Both the position numbers and the translations under genes were made by a program. A model generated the notes under the pieces. The model was not told where the DNA came from, made no database searches, and saw nothing but the letters and a program-made list of their open reading frames with translations. Shown in pieces: positions 36,301 through 45,346 of a stretch of DNA of 64,000 nucleotides (its first letter is position 1; each line of letters opens with the position of its first letter). The stretch lies in the NCBI GenBank assembly GCA_963730995.1, contig CAVSUB010000013.1:1674001-1738000 (forward strand). The letters are read 5' to 3'. The DNA is from CAVSUB01 sp963730995. Lineage in GTDB: Bacteria > Acidobacteriota > Vicinamibacteria > Vicinamibacterales > 2-12-FULL-66-21.

Positions 36301-38524
36301 GAGTACCTGGTCCCCTACGTCAGGGCCCGTCGTTCGCTCCGGGTCCGACAGGTATCTCGTTCAACACTCCGCAGGGCTCACGCAGTTCTCCGGAACGACC
36401 AGCGGCGTCGATCACGCACTCGACGTCTTCGTCGACGTGGACGACCCGGTCAAGTTCTCGCTCCTCGCTCTCACGAACAGCGGATCGGCGCCGCGTACGT
36501 TGAGTGTGTTCGCGTACAACGAATGGGTGCTCGGGCCACCACGCGACGGTGAACACCTCAACGTGGTGACGGATTTCGACCAGGAGAGCGGCGCGATAGT
36601 GGCAACGAACGGCTACAACCAGGAATTCTCCCGGTGCGTCGCGTTCTCGTGCGCCAACGAACGGCCGTCCTCGTACACCGCGAGTCGCGACTCGTTCCTG
36701 GGCCGGCACGGGAACTTGTCGAAACCCGCGTCGATGGCGCATGCCGGCTTGTCGGGCCAGGTCGGAGCCTCGCTGGACCCCTGTGCGGCACTGCACGTCA
36801 AATGCACGCTGCAGCCTGGGGAGCGCCGCTCGCTGCTCTTCGTGCTCGGACAGGGCAACGACCGCGACCACGCACGACAACTCATCGCCCGTCATGCCCA
36901 TCTGGAAGCCGCGCGAACTGCGCTGGTCAGTGTGCGAACGTCATGGGACGGCATATTGGACGCCGTCCACATTCGAACACCGGACGACTCGTTCGATGCG
37001 CTGACCAACCGGTGGCTGCTGTACCAAGCCGTCAGTTGCCGGCTGTGGACGCGGAGTGGCTACTATCAGCCCGGCGGCGCGTTCGGGTTCCGCGATCAGT
37101 TGCAGGACGTGATGGCGCTGCTGCTCTCGCGACCGGACATGGCGCGCGAACACATCCTTCGGGCTGCGGGGCGGCAGTTCGCGGAGGGTGACGTCCAGCA
37201 TTGGTGGCACGAGCCGACCGGCCGGGGCCTTCGCACTCGCTGCTCCGACGATCTGCTGTGGCTGCCGTACGTCGTTGCCGAGTACGTCCGCACGACGGGT
37301 GATTCCGGCGTGCTCGATGAGCGCGTGCCATTCCTCAAAGGCCCGCTGCTCGCAGCCGGCGAACAGGAGGCGTACGGACTGCCCGGGCTTGCTCCGGAGG
37401 ACGGCACGTTGTTCGAACACTGTTTGCGCGCGATCGAGCGCGGCACTACGGCCGGCGCGCACGGACTGCCGCTCTTCGGTTCGTGCGACTGGAACGACGG
37501 CATGAACCGCGTGGGACAGGGCGGACGCGGCGAGAGCACCTGGCTCGGGTTCTTCCTGCACACCGTGCTGACAAGCTTCGCACCGCTGTGCGAAACCCGC
37601 GGCGAGCCGGCGAGAGCGGTCCGCTACCTGGAGGAGGCGAGGCGGCGCGCCTCCGCCCTCGAACTGGCCTGGGATGGTGAATGGTATCGCCGCGGGTACT
37701 ACGACGACGGGTCGGCGCTGGGCTCGGCGCAGAATGACGAGTGCAAGATCGATTCGATCGCCCAGTCCTGGGCGGTGCTCTCGGGCGCTGTTCCGCAACG
37801 TTTCGCCGAACGCGCAATGGATGCCGTTCGTACCGCGCTCATCGCACGCGAATCGCAGCTGCTCCTCCTGCTCGATCCGCCCTTCGACCGGTCAACCCAG
37901 GATCCCGGGTACATCAAGGGATACCCGCCGGGCGTGCGAGAGAACGGCGGGCAGTATACGCATGCCGCGGTCTGGATCGTGATGGCGCTGGCGAAGCTGG
38001 GAAGTGGCGACGAGGTCGGAGAAATGTTCCACATGCTGAATCCGATCAACCATGCGCGCTCTGCGGTGGAAGTCGAGCGCTACAAAGGAGAGCCGTACGT
38101 GATGGCCGGCGACGTGTATGGCCGACCGCCGCACGCCGGGCGCGCCGGCTGGAGTTGGTACACGGGATCGGCGGCATGGATGTATCGGGCCGCGATAGAA
38201 AGTGTGCTGGGGCTTCGGCGACGCGGCACCCACTTCAGCATCAACCCCTGCATCCCATCCTCATGGCCCGCCTACGAGATCACGTGGCGCGTAGAGACCA
38301 CTCGGTATGTCATTTCCGTTTCCAATCCGGGACGGCTCTGTCGCGGCGTCGTCGAATCGTCGGTCGATGGGGTCGGCGTGAATCCCGATGCAATCCCTCT
38401 CGTTCTCGATGGCGGTACGCATCAAGTGCGGATACGCCTGGGGACAGTCTCCGAGAGTGTAAAAACAACCGCGTTCCTCGAAGCAGCGGCCGCCGCCCTA
38501 CCGGCCGGCACTACCAGGATGTAA
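30319..38524 (+). pseudogene. Cyclic beta-1,2-glucan synthase (NdvB-like), one frameshift
   Basis: The gene spans 8.2 kb, about 2735 residues if restored, near the usual 2800. The order is: N-terminal helical region; a GT84 glycosyltransferase in a membrane block (DTRLPRDAAKRL, ARRQHRWVRGDWQ, then several helices); a glucoamylase-like domain (YVSTVDSGNFAGALLTLS, GISESAYD); and two GH94-type phosphorylase parts (GNYVTSLTNAGGG and, near the end, GSCDWNDGMNRVG with the catalytic Asp). The enzyme makes and cyclises periplasmic beta-1,2-glucan from UDP-glucose. The frame shifts near 36305-36308, where one extra base separates SGEY from WSPTSGPV. Start ATG 30319 (GTG 30316) is uncertain. Confidence 0.88.
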
Positions 38525-38538
38525 CGCCTGAATCAGTA

Positions 38539-38563
38539 GCAGCCGCTCCGTTGTCACGGCTGC
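38539..38563 (+). terminator. Hairpin after the glucan synthase gene
   Basis: GCAGCCG pairs with CGGCTGC around an 11-nt loop, 15 bp after the stop. No T-tract, so the terminator call is weak. Confidence 0.4.
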
Positions 38564-38631
38564 GAAATCGCGGCCGAACCACAGGGCGACACGGTACTGA
38601 ATCAGTGGATACAGTCCACTATGATGATGTG

Positions 38632-39024
38632 ATGAGCACGAACGACACCTCGGGTCCGCTCGTCACCTGGACGCAGGCCATCTACGCCCTCCACGCATTC
38701 AGCCTGTTGACGGGAATTCTCGGGGCTGCGACTGTCGTCGGTGCGTTTCTGACGGGATGGCCATCCATCATCGCGGTCGTTCTCAACTACGTGAAGCGCA
38801 GCGACGTGCGGGGCACGTGGCTCGAGTCGCACTTCCGGTGGCAGATTCGTACGTTCTGGTACGGTCTCCTATGGGTCAGCCTCTGCGTCCTGTTCGTCGT
38901 CTTCACGCTGGGCATCGGGATCCTGATCGCCTGGTTGCCGCTCGCGCTCGTCGGATTGTGGTTTGTGTACCGAATCGTGCGAGGGTGGATGGCTCTGAAC
39001 GACGGTCGCCAGATGTATGCGTGA
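38632..39024 (+). CDS. DUF4870-like membrane protein
   Basis: The protein has 130 residues. Three or four helices are seen (FSLLTGILGAATVVGAFLTG, FWYGLLWVSLCVLFVVFTLG, ILIAWLPLALVGLWFVYRIV). The central segment AVVLNYVKRSDVRGTWLESH and final RGWMALNDGRQMY match small membrane proteins in which four helices surround a conserved N-Y-x-K-R. Its last 19 codons and 3' flank occur again at 43626-43774. Confidence 0.75.
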   Translation: MSTNDTSGPLVTWTQAIYALHAFSLLTGILGAATVVGAFLTGWPSIIAVVLNYVKRSDVRGTWLESHFRWQIRTFWYGLLWVSLCVLFVVFTLGIGILIAWLPLALVGLWFVYRIVRGWMALNDGRQMYA

Positions 39025-39113
39025 CCTCGTGATTGGCGACCGCTCCCCAACGTGTTCCTTTTGGTGTCGCTGTTCCTGAGATTCGCCGAAGAGCGTCGTC
39101 TCCGGCCCTGGCT
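38965..39113 (+). repeat. 149-bp direct repeat, copy 1
   Basis: Covers the last 19 codons of the membrane gene plus 89 bp after its stop. It aligns without gaps to 43626-43774, with about five mismatches (near 97% identity). Confidence 0.92.
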
Positions 39114-39278
39114 ACCAGCAGGAACAAGATGGGTACCGTTCTTGACCCGGTGACGCCGACGTACGCTCTGATTTCGACCCTTGGCAGACGTGAGGCTGAC
39201 TGCCGGGTGACCTCCGACAGAACCGGCCGGAGGCGGAGGCGATCCCGATCGCTGGTGTGGCGCTCTCGCCTTTCCTGC

Positions 39279-42227
39279 TCAATGCTTGACGAGCTTCGGC
39301 CAGTTCAAGACGAGCGACGGCGGGTACGACGCAGCGGGCCCATCGAGAAGCTTCAGCAGAAACCGGCCCTGCGCGTCGACATCGTAGGCCGTGGCATCGA
39401 ACGTGAGCGCAATCCCCATGGGGAACACGTCCTGTGGCGCACCCGCGACCAACGCGGGCCTCATCCGGATCGGGACTGCCATGAGGTGCCCACGCGGATC
39501 CCGATAGAACACCTCTGTGCCGTCGCGCCCCCAGACCGGGAGCGTCCCGCCAGCCGTCGTCACCTTAAGCCAGTCGGTGCCGCTCGGAAACGAGCGCAGG
39601 TAGATCTGATTGCTGCCGGTCTCGTCGGATTGGTACGCCACCCACTTCCCGTTCGGCGAGAATCGCGGGTTCGCTTCGTTGGATGGGGTCTGCCACCACG
39701 CCTCGAGGCTCGAGCCGTTCGGCATGGCGAGGCGCATGATGTCCCTGTTGTTCCCGGTCCGGTTGACATTGACGAGCACGTCGAACCCATCAGGCGACCA
39801 GTCCACTGGCCTGAGACTATTCCCGAAGTAGGGGATGAGCAGTGTCTCGGCGTCAGCGCCTTGGGTCGCACGAACATAAATGCCCGGCTTGTTCTGTTGC
39901 CTGGACAGGAACATCACCCGGTCACCCCCCGGCGACCAGATGGGACTGAGATCCCACTCTGGATCGAAGGTGAGCTGGTTCCTCTGCCCGCCAACTCGAT
40001 CGACGACATAGATGTCGGTCGAGGCCATCTCCAAATCGGGGAGCGCGAGGACCACCGACGACCCGTCAGGTGCGACTCGGAACCCACTGTCCATGCCGTC
40101 AGCCGTGGGAACCTTGAGTTCGCCGATGCGCTTCCCGGTCCGATCCACCCACCAGTAATGACTCGGTACGTCGGGCACGATGACGAGCGTGCCTTCGGCT
40201 GAGACGGAGAAGTCGGCGTCTCCGCTGAGGTCGTTCACCACGCCCTTCTCGAGCGCAACGGGATCGCCGGTCACCTTGCCCTGGTCGGCGTCGAACGGCA
40301 ATGCGAGCAGCGATCCGTCGCGAACGAACAAGAGAGAGCCGGACGCGTACACAGTCCTCGAGTAGCTCGACACGACGCACTGGGGAATCCCGGCGTCGAT
40401 CGAGCCGAGCTTGATGCAGTGGTCTCCGGTGTGGCTGCGAGCGGTGTAGAGAAACCGGCGCCCGTCTGGCAGAAAACTCGGAAAGAAGTGTTCGGTCTCC
40501 TGGCTGGCCGAATCGAGCTCGGTGACAGGACGAATCTCGCCACCGCCATCCGCAATTCGAAGCAGCACCCGTCCGACACCGGGCGAGAAGACGATGAGAC
40601 CTTGCTGGCTCCAGGTCCCGCCTGAGGACCGCCCAGGGCCCGAGATGCAACCGCTGCAGACCGTCCGGGGCTGGGAGCCAAGGAGGTCCACTTTCTTCAG
40701 GGACGTGCCCTGGGCGAAGCCGATCTGCCGGCTGTCGGGAGACCAGAAGTACGCGTACCCGCCCGCCGTCCCTGGGAGCTCGCGCCACTCGGTGCCGTCC
40801 ATCCGCCGTAGGATGGCTGCCGCCGACTCGTTTTTCACGACGCTCGGCGCCAATCCCGACGCAAAGAGCAGCCACTGGCCGTCGGGTGATACGAAGAAGT
40901 CCCCTGGATTACCCGCAGGCCGCGGGAGCGTCAGCCTGCGCAGCGGCCCGTCGGTTGGAGTCGTCTTTCGGGCGTTCATGAAGGGAAACGCCAGCGCGAC
41001 GGCGGCGACGAGCCCGAAGGCCCCTGCCACGAGCCACGGCAGCCGCGAGCGCTGAATGCTCGGTGCCGACTCCGGTGTGTCGCGCGACAGGTGCGCGATC
41101 GCAATACGGGCATCGCCGATGTCGTGCAACCGCTCCTTGGAATCCCGCACGAGGGCGTCGCCGAGCAGCCGGCGGAGGCCGGCCGGGGTGTCGGGCGGCA
41201 GCGCGCTCCAGTCCGGATCGCGCGTCAGGACCTGCGCCAGCGTGTCTGAGCTCGTCTCGCCCGCGAACGCGAGGCGGCCGGCCAGCATTTCATAGAGCAC
41301 GCAGCCGAACGCCCAGATGTCCGTGCGCTTGTCGACCGGCTGACCCCGCGCCTGTTCGGGGCTCATGTAGGCCGCCGTGCCCACGATCGATCCTTCACGC
41401 GTCCCGTCGTCCGTGATCGACGGCCCCTGTGACCGATCGGGCCCTGCCGAATCGCTCGCCGTTGCCTTCGCGAGACCGAAGTCGAGCACCTTGACCACGC
41501 CGTCGGGCGTCACCTTGATGTTGGTCGGCTTCAGATCGCGATGGACGATCCCCTTCTCGTGCGCTGCTTCCAGCGCCTCGGCGATCTGGCGCGCGATGGC
41601 CAGGGCTTTGTCCAATGACAGCGCGCGCGCGGTCGGGCCCGGCGGCGTCGAGCCTGACGGACGTGACCTGGAGCGCCTGGCCGACAGCATCTCCGCCAGC
41701 GTCTCGCCCGGCACGAGCTCCATCACGAGCGCCTGGAGACGGCGAGGTCCTGAGGGCGTCGACACGTCGGCGTCTTCCAGCCCGTGGATCTGCGCAATGT
41801 TGGGATGATTGAGCGAGGCCAGCAGGCGCGCCTCACGCTCGAAGCGCGCACGCCGGTCAGGGTCGTGCGTGAAGAGGGACGGCAGGATCTTGATTGCGAC
41901 GTCGCGCCCCAGCTTCGTGTCGCGCGCCTGATAGACCTCGCCCATCCCCCCGACGCCGAGCAGCGACAGAATCTTGTAGGGCCCGATCTGCCCGCCGGTC
42001 ATCGCCGGCGCCTCTGCCTCTGTGTCCCCTAGTGACGCGGCCGCATGCAGCGCGGGCGTCTCGATGAAGTCGGCCACGGCTTCCTCGTGGGCGAGCAGCG
42101 ACTCGACCTCGTGCTGCAGCATCTCGTCGCCCACGCAGGCCTCGTGCAGAAACGCCGCGCGCGTCGGCGCCTCGTGCGCCAGCGCTGCGTGATACAGCCG
42201 CGAGACGTGCTGCCACCGGTCCGTCAT
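39279..42227 (-). CDS. Ser/Thr protein kinase with PD40 propeller sensor
   Basis: The protein has 982 residues. The kinase domain is at about 80-370: glycine loop LLGVGGMGEVYQA, Lys in VAIKILP near residue 108, catalytic HRDLKPTN and DFGLAKA. It has a Pro/Ser-rich insertion in the middle. A membrane helix (WLVAGAFGLVAAVALAF) leads to about 550 residues of TolB/PD40-type beta-propeller repeats (FVSPDGQWLLFAS, WSPDSRQIGFAQG, FSPNGKWVAYQSDETG), probably outside the membrane. The ATG overlaps the end of the ECF sigma gene, so kinase and sigma factor are made together; the kinase may control that sigma factor. Confidence 0.93.
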   Translation of the reverse strand: MTDRWQHVSRLYHAALAHEAPTRAAFLHEACVGDEMLQHEVESLLAHEEAVADFIETPALHAAASLGDTEAEAPAMTGGQIGPYKILSLLGVGGMGEVYQARDTKLGRDVAIKILPSLFTHDPDRRARFEREARLLASLNHPNIAQIHGLEDADVSTPSGPRRLQALVMELVPGETLAEMLSARRSRSRPSGSTPPGPTARALSLDKALAIARQIAEALEAAHEKGIVHRDLKPTNIKVTPDGVVKVLDFGLAKATASDSAGPDRSQGPSITDDGTREGSIVGTAAYMSPEQARGQPVDKRTDIWAFGCVLYEMLAGRLAFAGETSSDTLAQVLTRDPDWSALPPDTPAGLRRLLGDALVRDSKERLHDIGDARIAIAHLSRDTPESAPSIQRSRLPWLVAGAFGLVAAVALAFPFMNARKTTPTDGPLRRLTLPRPAGNPGDFFVSPDGQWLLFASGLAPSVVKNESAAAILRRMDGTEWRELPGTAGGYAYFWSPDSRQIGFAQGTSLKKVDLLGSQPRTVCSGCISGPGRSSGGTWSQQGLIVFSPGVGRVLLRIADGGGEIRPVTELDSASQETEHFFPSFLPDGRRFLYTARSHTGDHCIKLGSIDAGIPQCVVSSYSRTVYASGSLLFVRDGSLLALPFDADQGKVTGDPVALEKGVVNDLSGDADFSVSAEGTLVIVPDVPSHYWWVDRTGKRIGELKVPTADGMDSGFRVAPDGSSVVLALPDLEMASTDIYVVDRVGGQRNQLTFDPEWDLSPIWSPGGDRVMFLSRQQNKPGIYVRATQGADAETLLIPYFGNSLRPVDWSPDGFDVLVNVNRTGNNRDIMRLAMPNGSSLEAWWQTPSNEANPRFSPNGKWVAYQSDETGSNQIYLRSFPSGTDWLKVTTAGGTLPVWGRDGTEVFYRDPRGHLMAVPIRMRPALVAGAPQDVFPMGIALTFDATAYDVDAQGRFLLKLLDGPAASYPPSLVLNWPKLVKH

Positions 42228-42781
42228 GGGTGGGCCCCGTCCTTCGTCAGCTCGCGATGCAGCCAGACCTTCGCCAGCTTCCAGTCGCGCCGCACGGTTT
42301 CCGGCGAGACCTTCAGCGCCTCCGCGCTTTCCTCCACGCTCAGTCCGCCAAAGAACCGCAACTCGACGACCTGGGCTTTGCGGGCATCGACGGACGCGAA
42401 TGCCGTCAACGCATCGTCCAGGGCCACGAGGTCATCGCCCCGTTCGTGCGACACGACGAGCGCTTCGTCGAACGACACCTTGGTCGCACCGCCCCCCCGT
42501 TTCCGGCAGCCCTTCGAGAGCGCCACATTCACGAGGATGTGGCGCATCAGCCGCGCCGACATGGCGAAGAAGTGCGCGCGGTCCTGCCAGCGCACGCGGT
42601 GCAGATCCACCAGGCGCACGTACGCCTCGTTGACGAGGGCCGTGGGCTGCAGCGTATGACCTGCGCGTTCCTTGCGCATGTGCCAGTGCGCCAGGCGGTG
42701 GAGCTCCTCCCGCACGAGCGGGATCAACTGGTCGAGGGCTTCCTGCTGACCTGCTCCCCAGGCCTGCAGCAGCTCGGTCAC
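42224..42781 (-). CDS. ECF-type RNA polymerase sigma factor (acidobacterial family)
   Basis: The protein has 185 residues. Region 2 reads PTALVNEAYVRLVDLHRVRW and RAHFFAMSARLMRHILVNVA, a pattern of the acidobacterial-type ECF group (Sigma70_ECF). Region 4 reads VVELRFFGGLSVEESAEAL then VSPETVRRDWKLAKVWLHRE, the promoter-35 recognition helices. Such sigma factors are commonly next to a PD40 Ser/Thr kinase rather than an anti-sigma factor, as here (4-bp overlap). Start choice: ATG 42781. Confidence 0.93.
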   Translation of the reverse strand: MTELLQAWGAGQQEALDQLIPLVREELHRLAHWHMRKERAGHTLQPTALVNEAYVRLVDLHRVRWQDRAHFFAMSARLMRHILVNVALSKGCRKRGGGATKVSFDEALVVSHERGDDLVALDDALTAFASVDARKAQVVELRFFGGLSVEESAEALKVSPETVRRDWKLAKVWLHRELTKDGAHP

Positions 42782-42980
42782 GCGGTGGCTGATAGGGAGA
42801 GGCGACGGTTGCCCAAGCTGGGGATTTCGGATGGCGCCTCGATTCTACGCCCGTTCCCTCGGCGCAACTCGGTGCAACTGAGCGTTTTTGTTGAGCTTTT
42901 CGTAGCCTGACCGTTTTCGCACGCCATTCCTGCTCTTTGAAGTGACGGCCGAGACCCCTCGGCTCAAGGAGGCAGCGAAC

Positions 42981-43598
42981 ATGGCGACTCGATGGGAAGC
43001 GGCAACCGCGATAGCGATAGCCTGTGCAGTCACTGCCATGCCGGTCGCCGCGCAAGACAGGCCCCTCTACATGACGATCGTCGTTCAGGACCTCGCCGGA
43101 CTGTCGCAGACGGTGATCAAGGAAGCCGAGACCGTCGTGACCCGGATTTACAGCCAGATCGGCGTCCAGATCACCTGGCGGGACATCGCCGGATTCGAAG
43201 AGCCCACGGCGATCGATCAAGCGGCTGACGTCGTTCACGGCGAGTCCGTCATCCACGTTGGCCTGCTCTCGACCGAGATGGAACGTCGGGCCCAGCCTGA
43301 CCTGGGCACGCTTGGAATGACCGTCTCGAGTACTCGTCTCGTACGCGTATTCGTCGATCGCGTAGCGTACGTGGCTCTAGGTGCTCAGGAAGACGTAGGT
43401 GATGTTCTCGGCCACGTCATGGCCCACGAAATCGGCCACGTACTGCTGGGACCGAACGCCCATTCCACAGTCGGTCTGATGGCCGCCTCGCTGGACCTGC
43501 CGCGCATTGCCCTCGGCGGGCTGTGGTTCGATCGAATCCAGGCCGCGATCATTCGAACCAGGTTAGCTTGCGATGATGCGTCTCGTCTTCGATGCTGA
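42981..43598 (+). CDS. Exported zinc metalloprotease-like protein
   Basis: The protein has 205 residues. ATG 42981 follows AAGGAGG and starts a signal peptide (AIAIACAVTAMPVAAQ). A metzincin-like zinc motif, HEIGHVLLGPNAH, lies near residue 148: HExxHxxxGxxH, close to the HExxHxxGxxH pattern but one residue longer. It is followed by GLMAASLD, a possible Met-turn. The N-terminal part (YSQIGVQITWRDI) resembles other such exported proteins in Acidobacteriota. It diverges from the ECF sigma gene and may be its target. Confidence 0.75.
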   Translation: MATRWEAATAIAIACAVTAMPVAAQDRPLYMTIVVQDLAGLSQTVIKEAETVVTRIYSQIGVQITWRDIAGFEEPTAIDQAADVVHGESVIHVGLLSTEMERRAQPDLGTLGMTVSSTRLVRVFVDRVAYVALGAQEDVGDVLGHVMAHEIGHVLLGPNAHSTVGLMAASLDLPRIALGGLWFDRIQAAIIRTRLACDDASRLRC

Positions 43599-43625
43599 CT
43601 TCCTCGTGCGTGATCGAGGACGACA

Positions 43626-43774
43626 GTGTTCCGAATCGTGCGAGGGTGGATGGCTCTGAACGACGGTCGTCAGATGTATGCGTGACCTCGTGATTGGCGA
43701 CCGCTCCCCAACGTGTTCCTTCTGCCGTCGCTGTTCCTGAGATTCGCCGAAGAGCGTCGTCTCCGGCCCTGGCT
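43626..43774 (+). repeat. 149-bp direct repeat, copy 2
   Basis: The second copy of 38965-39113. It carries a headless 19-codon tail of the membrane gene, 4661 bp from copy 1. It starts 28 bp after the metalloprotease stop. Confidence 0.92.
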
Positions 43775-43809
43775 GCAAGATTGAGTCGGTCTGACCTTCG
43801 CTAGGTCAG

Positions 43810-44571
43810 CTAGCCGGCGACCAGCTGCTGCCCGCCGTCGACGTCGTAGGTCGCGCCCGTGAGGGCCGTGTTGATCATGACGTGCACGGCGAGTGCGGCG
43901 ACGTCGGCCGGGCCGACGACGCGCCGGATGGGCAGCGTGGCGCGGAGCTGATTCCGGCGGTTTTCGAGCTGATCGCCGAGAAGCGATGCCGACAACGGCG
44001 TGTCCACGAAGCCGGCGGCAATCACGTTGACGCGGACGGGTGCGAGCTCGAGCGCCAAGTTCGCTGTGAGGGCGGGGAGTGCGGCGGTCAGTGTCGCCGC
44101 GATTCCGAGACCGGCGCCCGGGCGGCGGGCTCCGGTGCCGCCCATGAACAGCAGCGTGCCTCCCGGTCTCATCTTGCCGGCGGCGTTGCGGGCGACCTGG
44201 AGTACCAACAAGAGGTGCTCGTCGAGGGCGCGGCGCGCCGCCGCGAAATCCATGTCGACGAGACGTCCATAGTACGGCCGGCCGGCCGTGACCATCACGT
44301 GGTCGATCGGGCTCGGGACGTCCCTGAAGAATTGCTCGAGCGCAGCAGGATCCATCGCGTCGAAGGCCGCTGTGCTCAACGCGCCGAGCTCGGTCGCGGC
44401 GCGCTTCAGACGCTCGGGATCCCGGCCAGTGAGGACTACGTTCGCCCCTTCAGCGCGGGCTCGTCGGGCGGTCTCGAGCCCGATGCCGGCGCTACCGCCG
44501 ATCACGACTACGGTTTGCCCGCGCAGTTCCGGTTCGCGATGGCCGGCAGAGGCGGTGCTTGCTGAGCTCAT
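43810..44571 (-). CDS. Atypical short-chain dehydrogenase/reductase
   Basis: The protein has 253 residues. ATG 44571 is chosen because GGAGG lies eight bases upstream. The cofactor loop VIGGSAGIGLETARRA and the TGRDPERL segment point to NADPH. The usual catalytic Tyr-x3-Lys is absent: where Y-x3-K is expected the chain reads GIAATLTAAL. The structural end (NVIAAGFVDTPLS, YDVDGGQQLV) is intact. It may use another residue, or bind NADPH without classical catalysis. It diverges from the DyP peroxidase operon across a perfect palindrome. Confidence 0.85.
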   Translation of the reverse strand: MSSASTASAGHREPELRGQTVVVIGGSAGIGLETARRARAEGANVVLTGRDPERLKRAATELGALSTAAFDAMDPAALEQFFRDVPSPIDHVMVTAGRPYYGRLVDMDFAAARRALDEHLLLVLQVARNAAGKMRPGGTLLFMGGTGARRPGAGLGIAATLTAALPALTANLALELAPVRVNVIAAGFVDTPLSASLLGDQLENRRNQLRATLPIRRVVGPADVAALAVHVMINTALTGATYDVDGGQQLVAG

Positions 44572-44708
44572 GATTCCTCCAGGGTCAGACACAAGTTCAT
44601 TGTGGGTTCACGTTCGGCTGACAGCTGGTCGTGCTCGACAGAGTCCAAGGCGAAGGGCGGCTTCCCCGTTGTTCGATTCTCCCGCCTGCAGCGTTGTCAG
44701 TAGGTGCT

Positions 44709-44730
44709 GCGTTCCCAGTGCTGGGAACGC
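44709..44730. promoter_or_regulatory. Perfect 22-bp palindrome between divergent operons
   Basis: GCGTTCCCAG-TG-CTGGGAACGC: 10-bp arms, 2-bp spacer. It lies between the SDR gene (minus) and the peroxidase partner gene (plus), where a dimeric repressor for both would bind. No regulator gene is adjacent. Confidence 0.6.
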
Positions 44731-44862
44731 GAGCCACTGCTGAGCAGCGATGCCCGGCAATATCTCGAAGACTCGCCGGCCAACAGGTCCCGGCAGCCGT
44801 CGTGATGTTCTCACTGTGGCTTACCGTCTAAAACAATTCCGCCGGACACACAGGGAGGTCGT

Positions 44863-45318
44863 ATGGCGACTGCGTTGAACATGACGATGAAACTGAAGCA
44901 GGATGCCGCATCCCAGGCCAAGCTGGCCGGGTTGGGCGCGGTCTTTGCCCAGAAAGTCCAGCCGGCCATCGATGCTGCGCTGCGCCAATCGCAGATCGTG
45001 CACTATGCGCGCGTGTTGGTCGTCGACAACCAGTACATCCAGGTGCTCACCGAATTCGACGGCGACGGCGAGGTCTACACGGAGTTCTTTCGAAAGGCCC
45101 TCCCCGACGTGTTCAAAGCGATCTTCGAGCTGGTCGAGGGCGCCCCGGCGTGGGAAGAATTGAACGATCGCGATGCCTTTCACAAGTTCGCGCAAAGCAA
45201 GAACCTCAAGGCTCTCGGCTCGCACCCCACCGATCCGCGCCAGGGATTTCTCTTCGCTGCGTATCCCGATCTGGGCGTGAAACAGATTCTCCAGCAATCG
45301 GCAGCCGCGACCCGCTGA
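44863..45318 (+). CDS. DyP-associated protein, possible DyP-like ferredoxin fold
   Basis: The protein has 151 residues from ATG 44863 (AGGT upstream). The sequence VHYARVLVVDNQYIQVLTEF then GEVYTEFFRKALPDVFKAIF is the alternating strand-helix pattern of a ferredoxin-like domain and recalls the N-terminal half of DyP peroxidases. It has no heme His. The peroxidase gene follows after 28 bp. It may dock on or regulate the peroxidase. Function unproven. Confidence 0.72.
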   Translation: MATALNMTMKLKQDAASQAKLAGLGAVFAQKVQPAIDAALRQSQIVHYARVLVVDNQYIQVLTEFDGDGEVYTEFFRKALPDVFKAIFELVEGAPAWEELNDRDAFHKFAQSKNLKALGSHPTDPRQGFLFAAYPDLGVKQILQQSAAATR

Positions 45319-45346
45319 CAACGGGACAACTCGAAGGGCCACAGCC

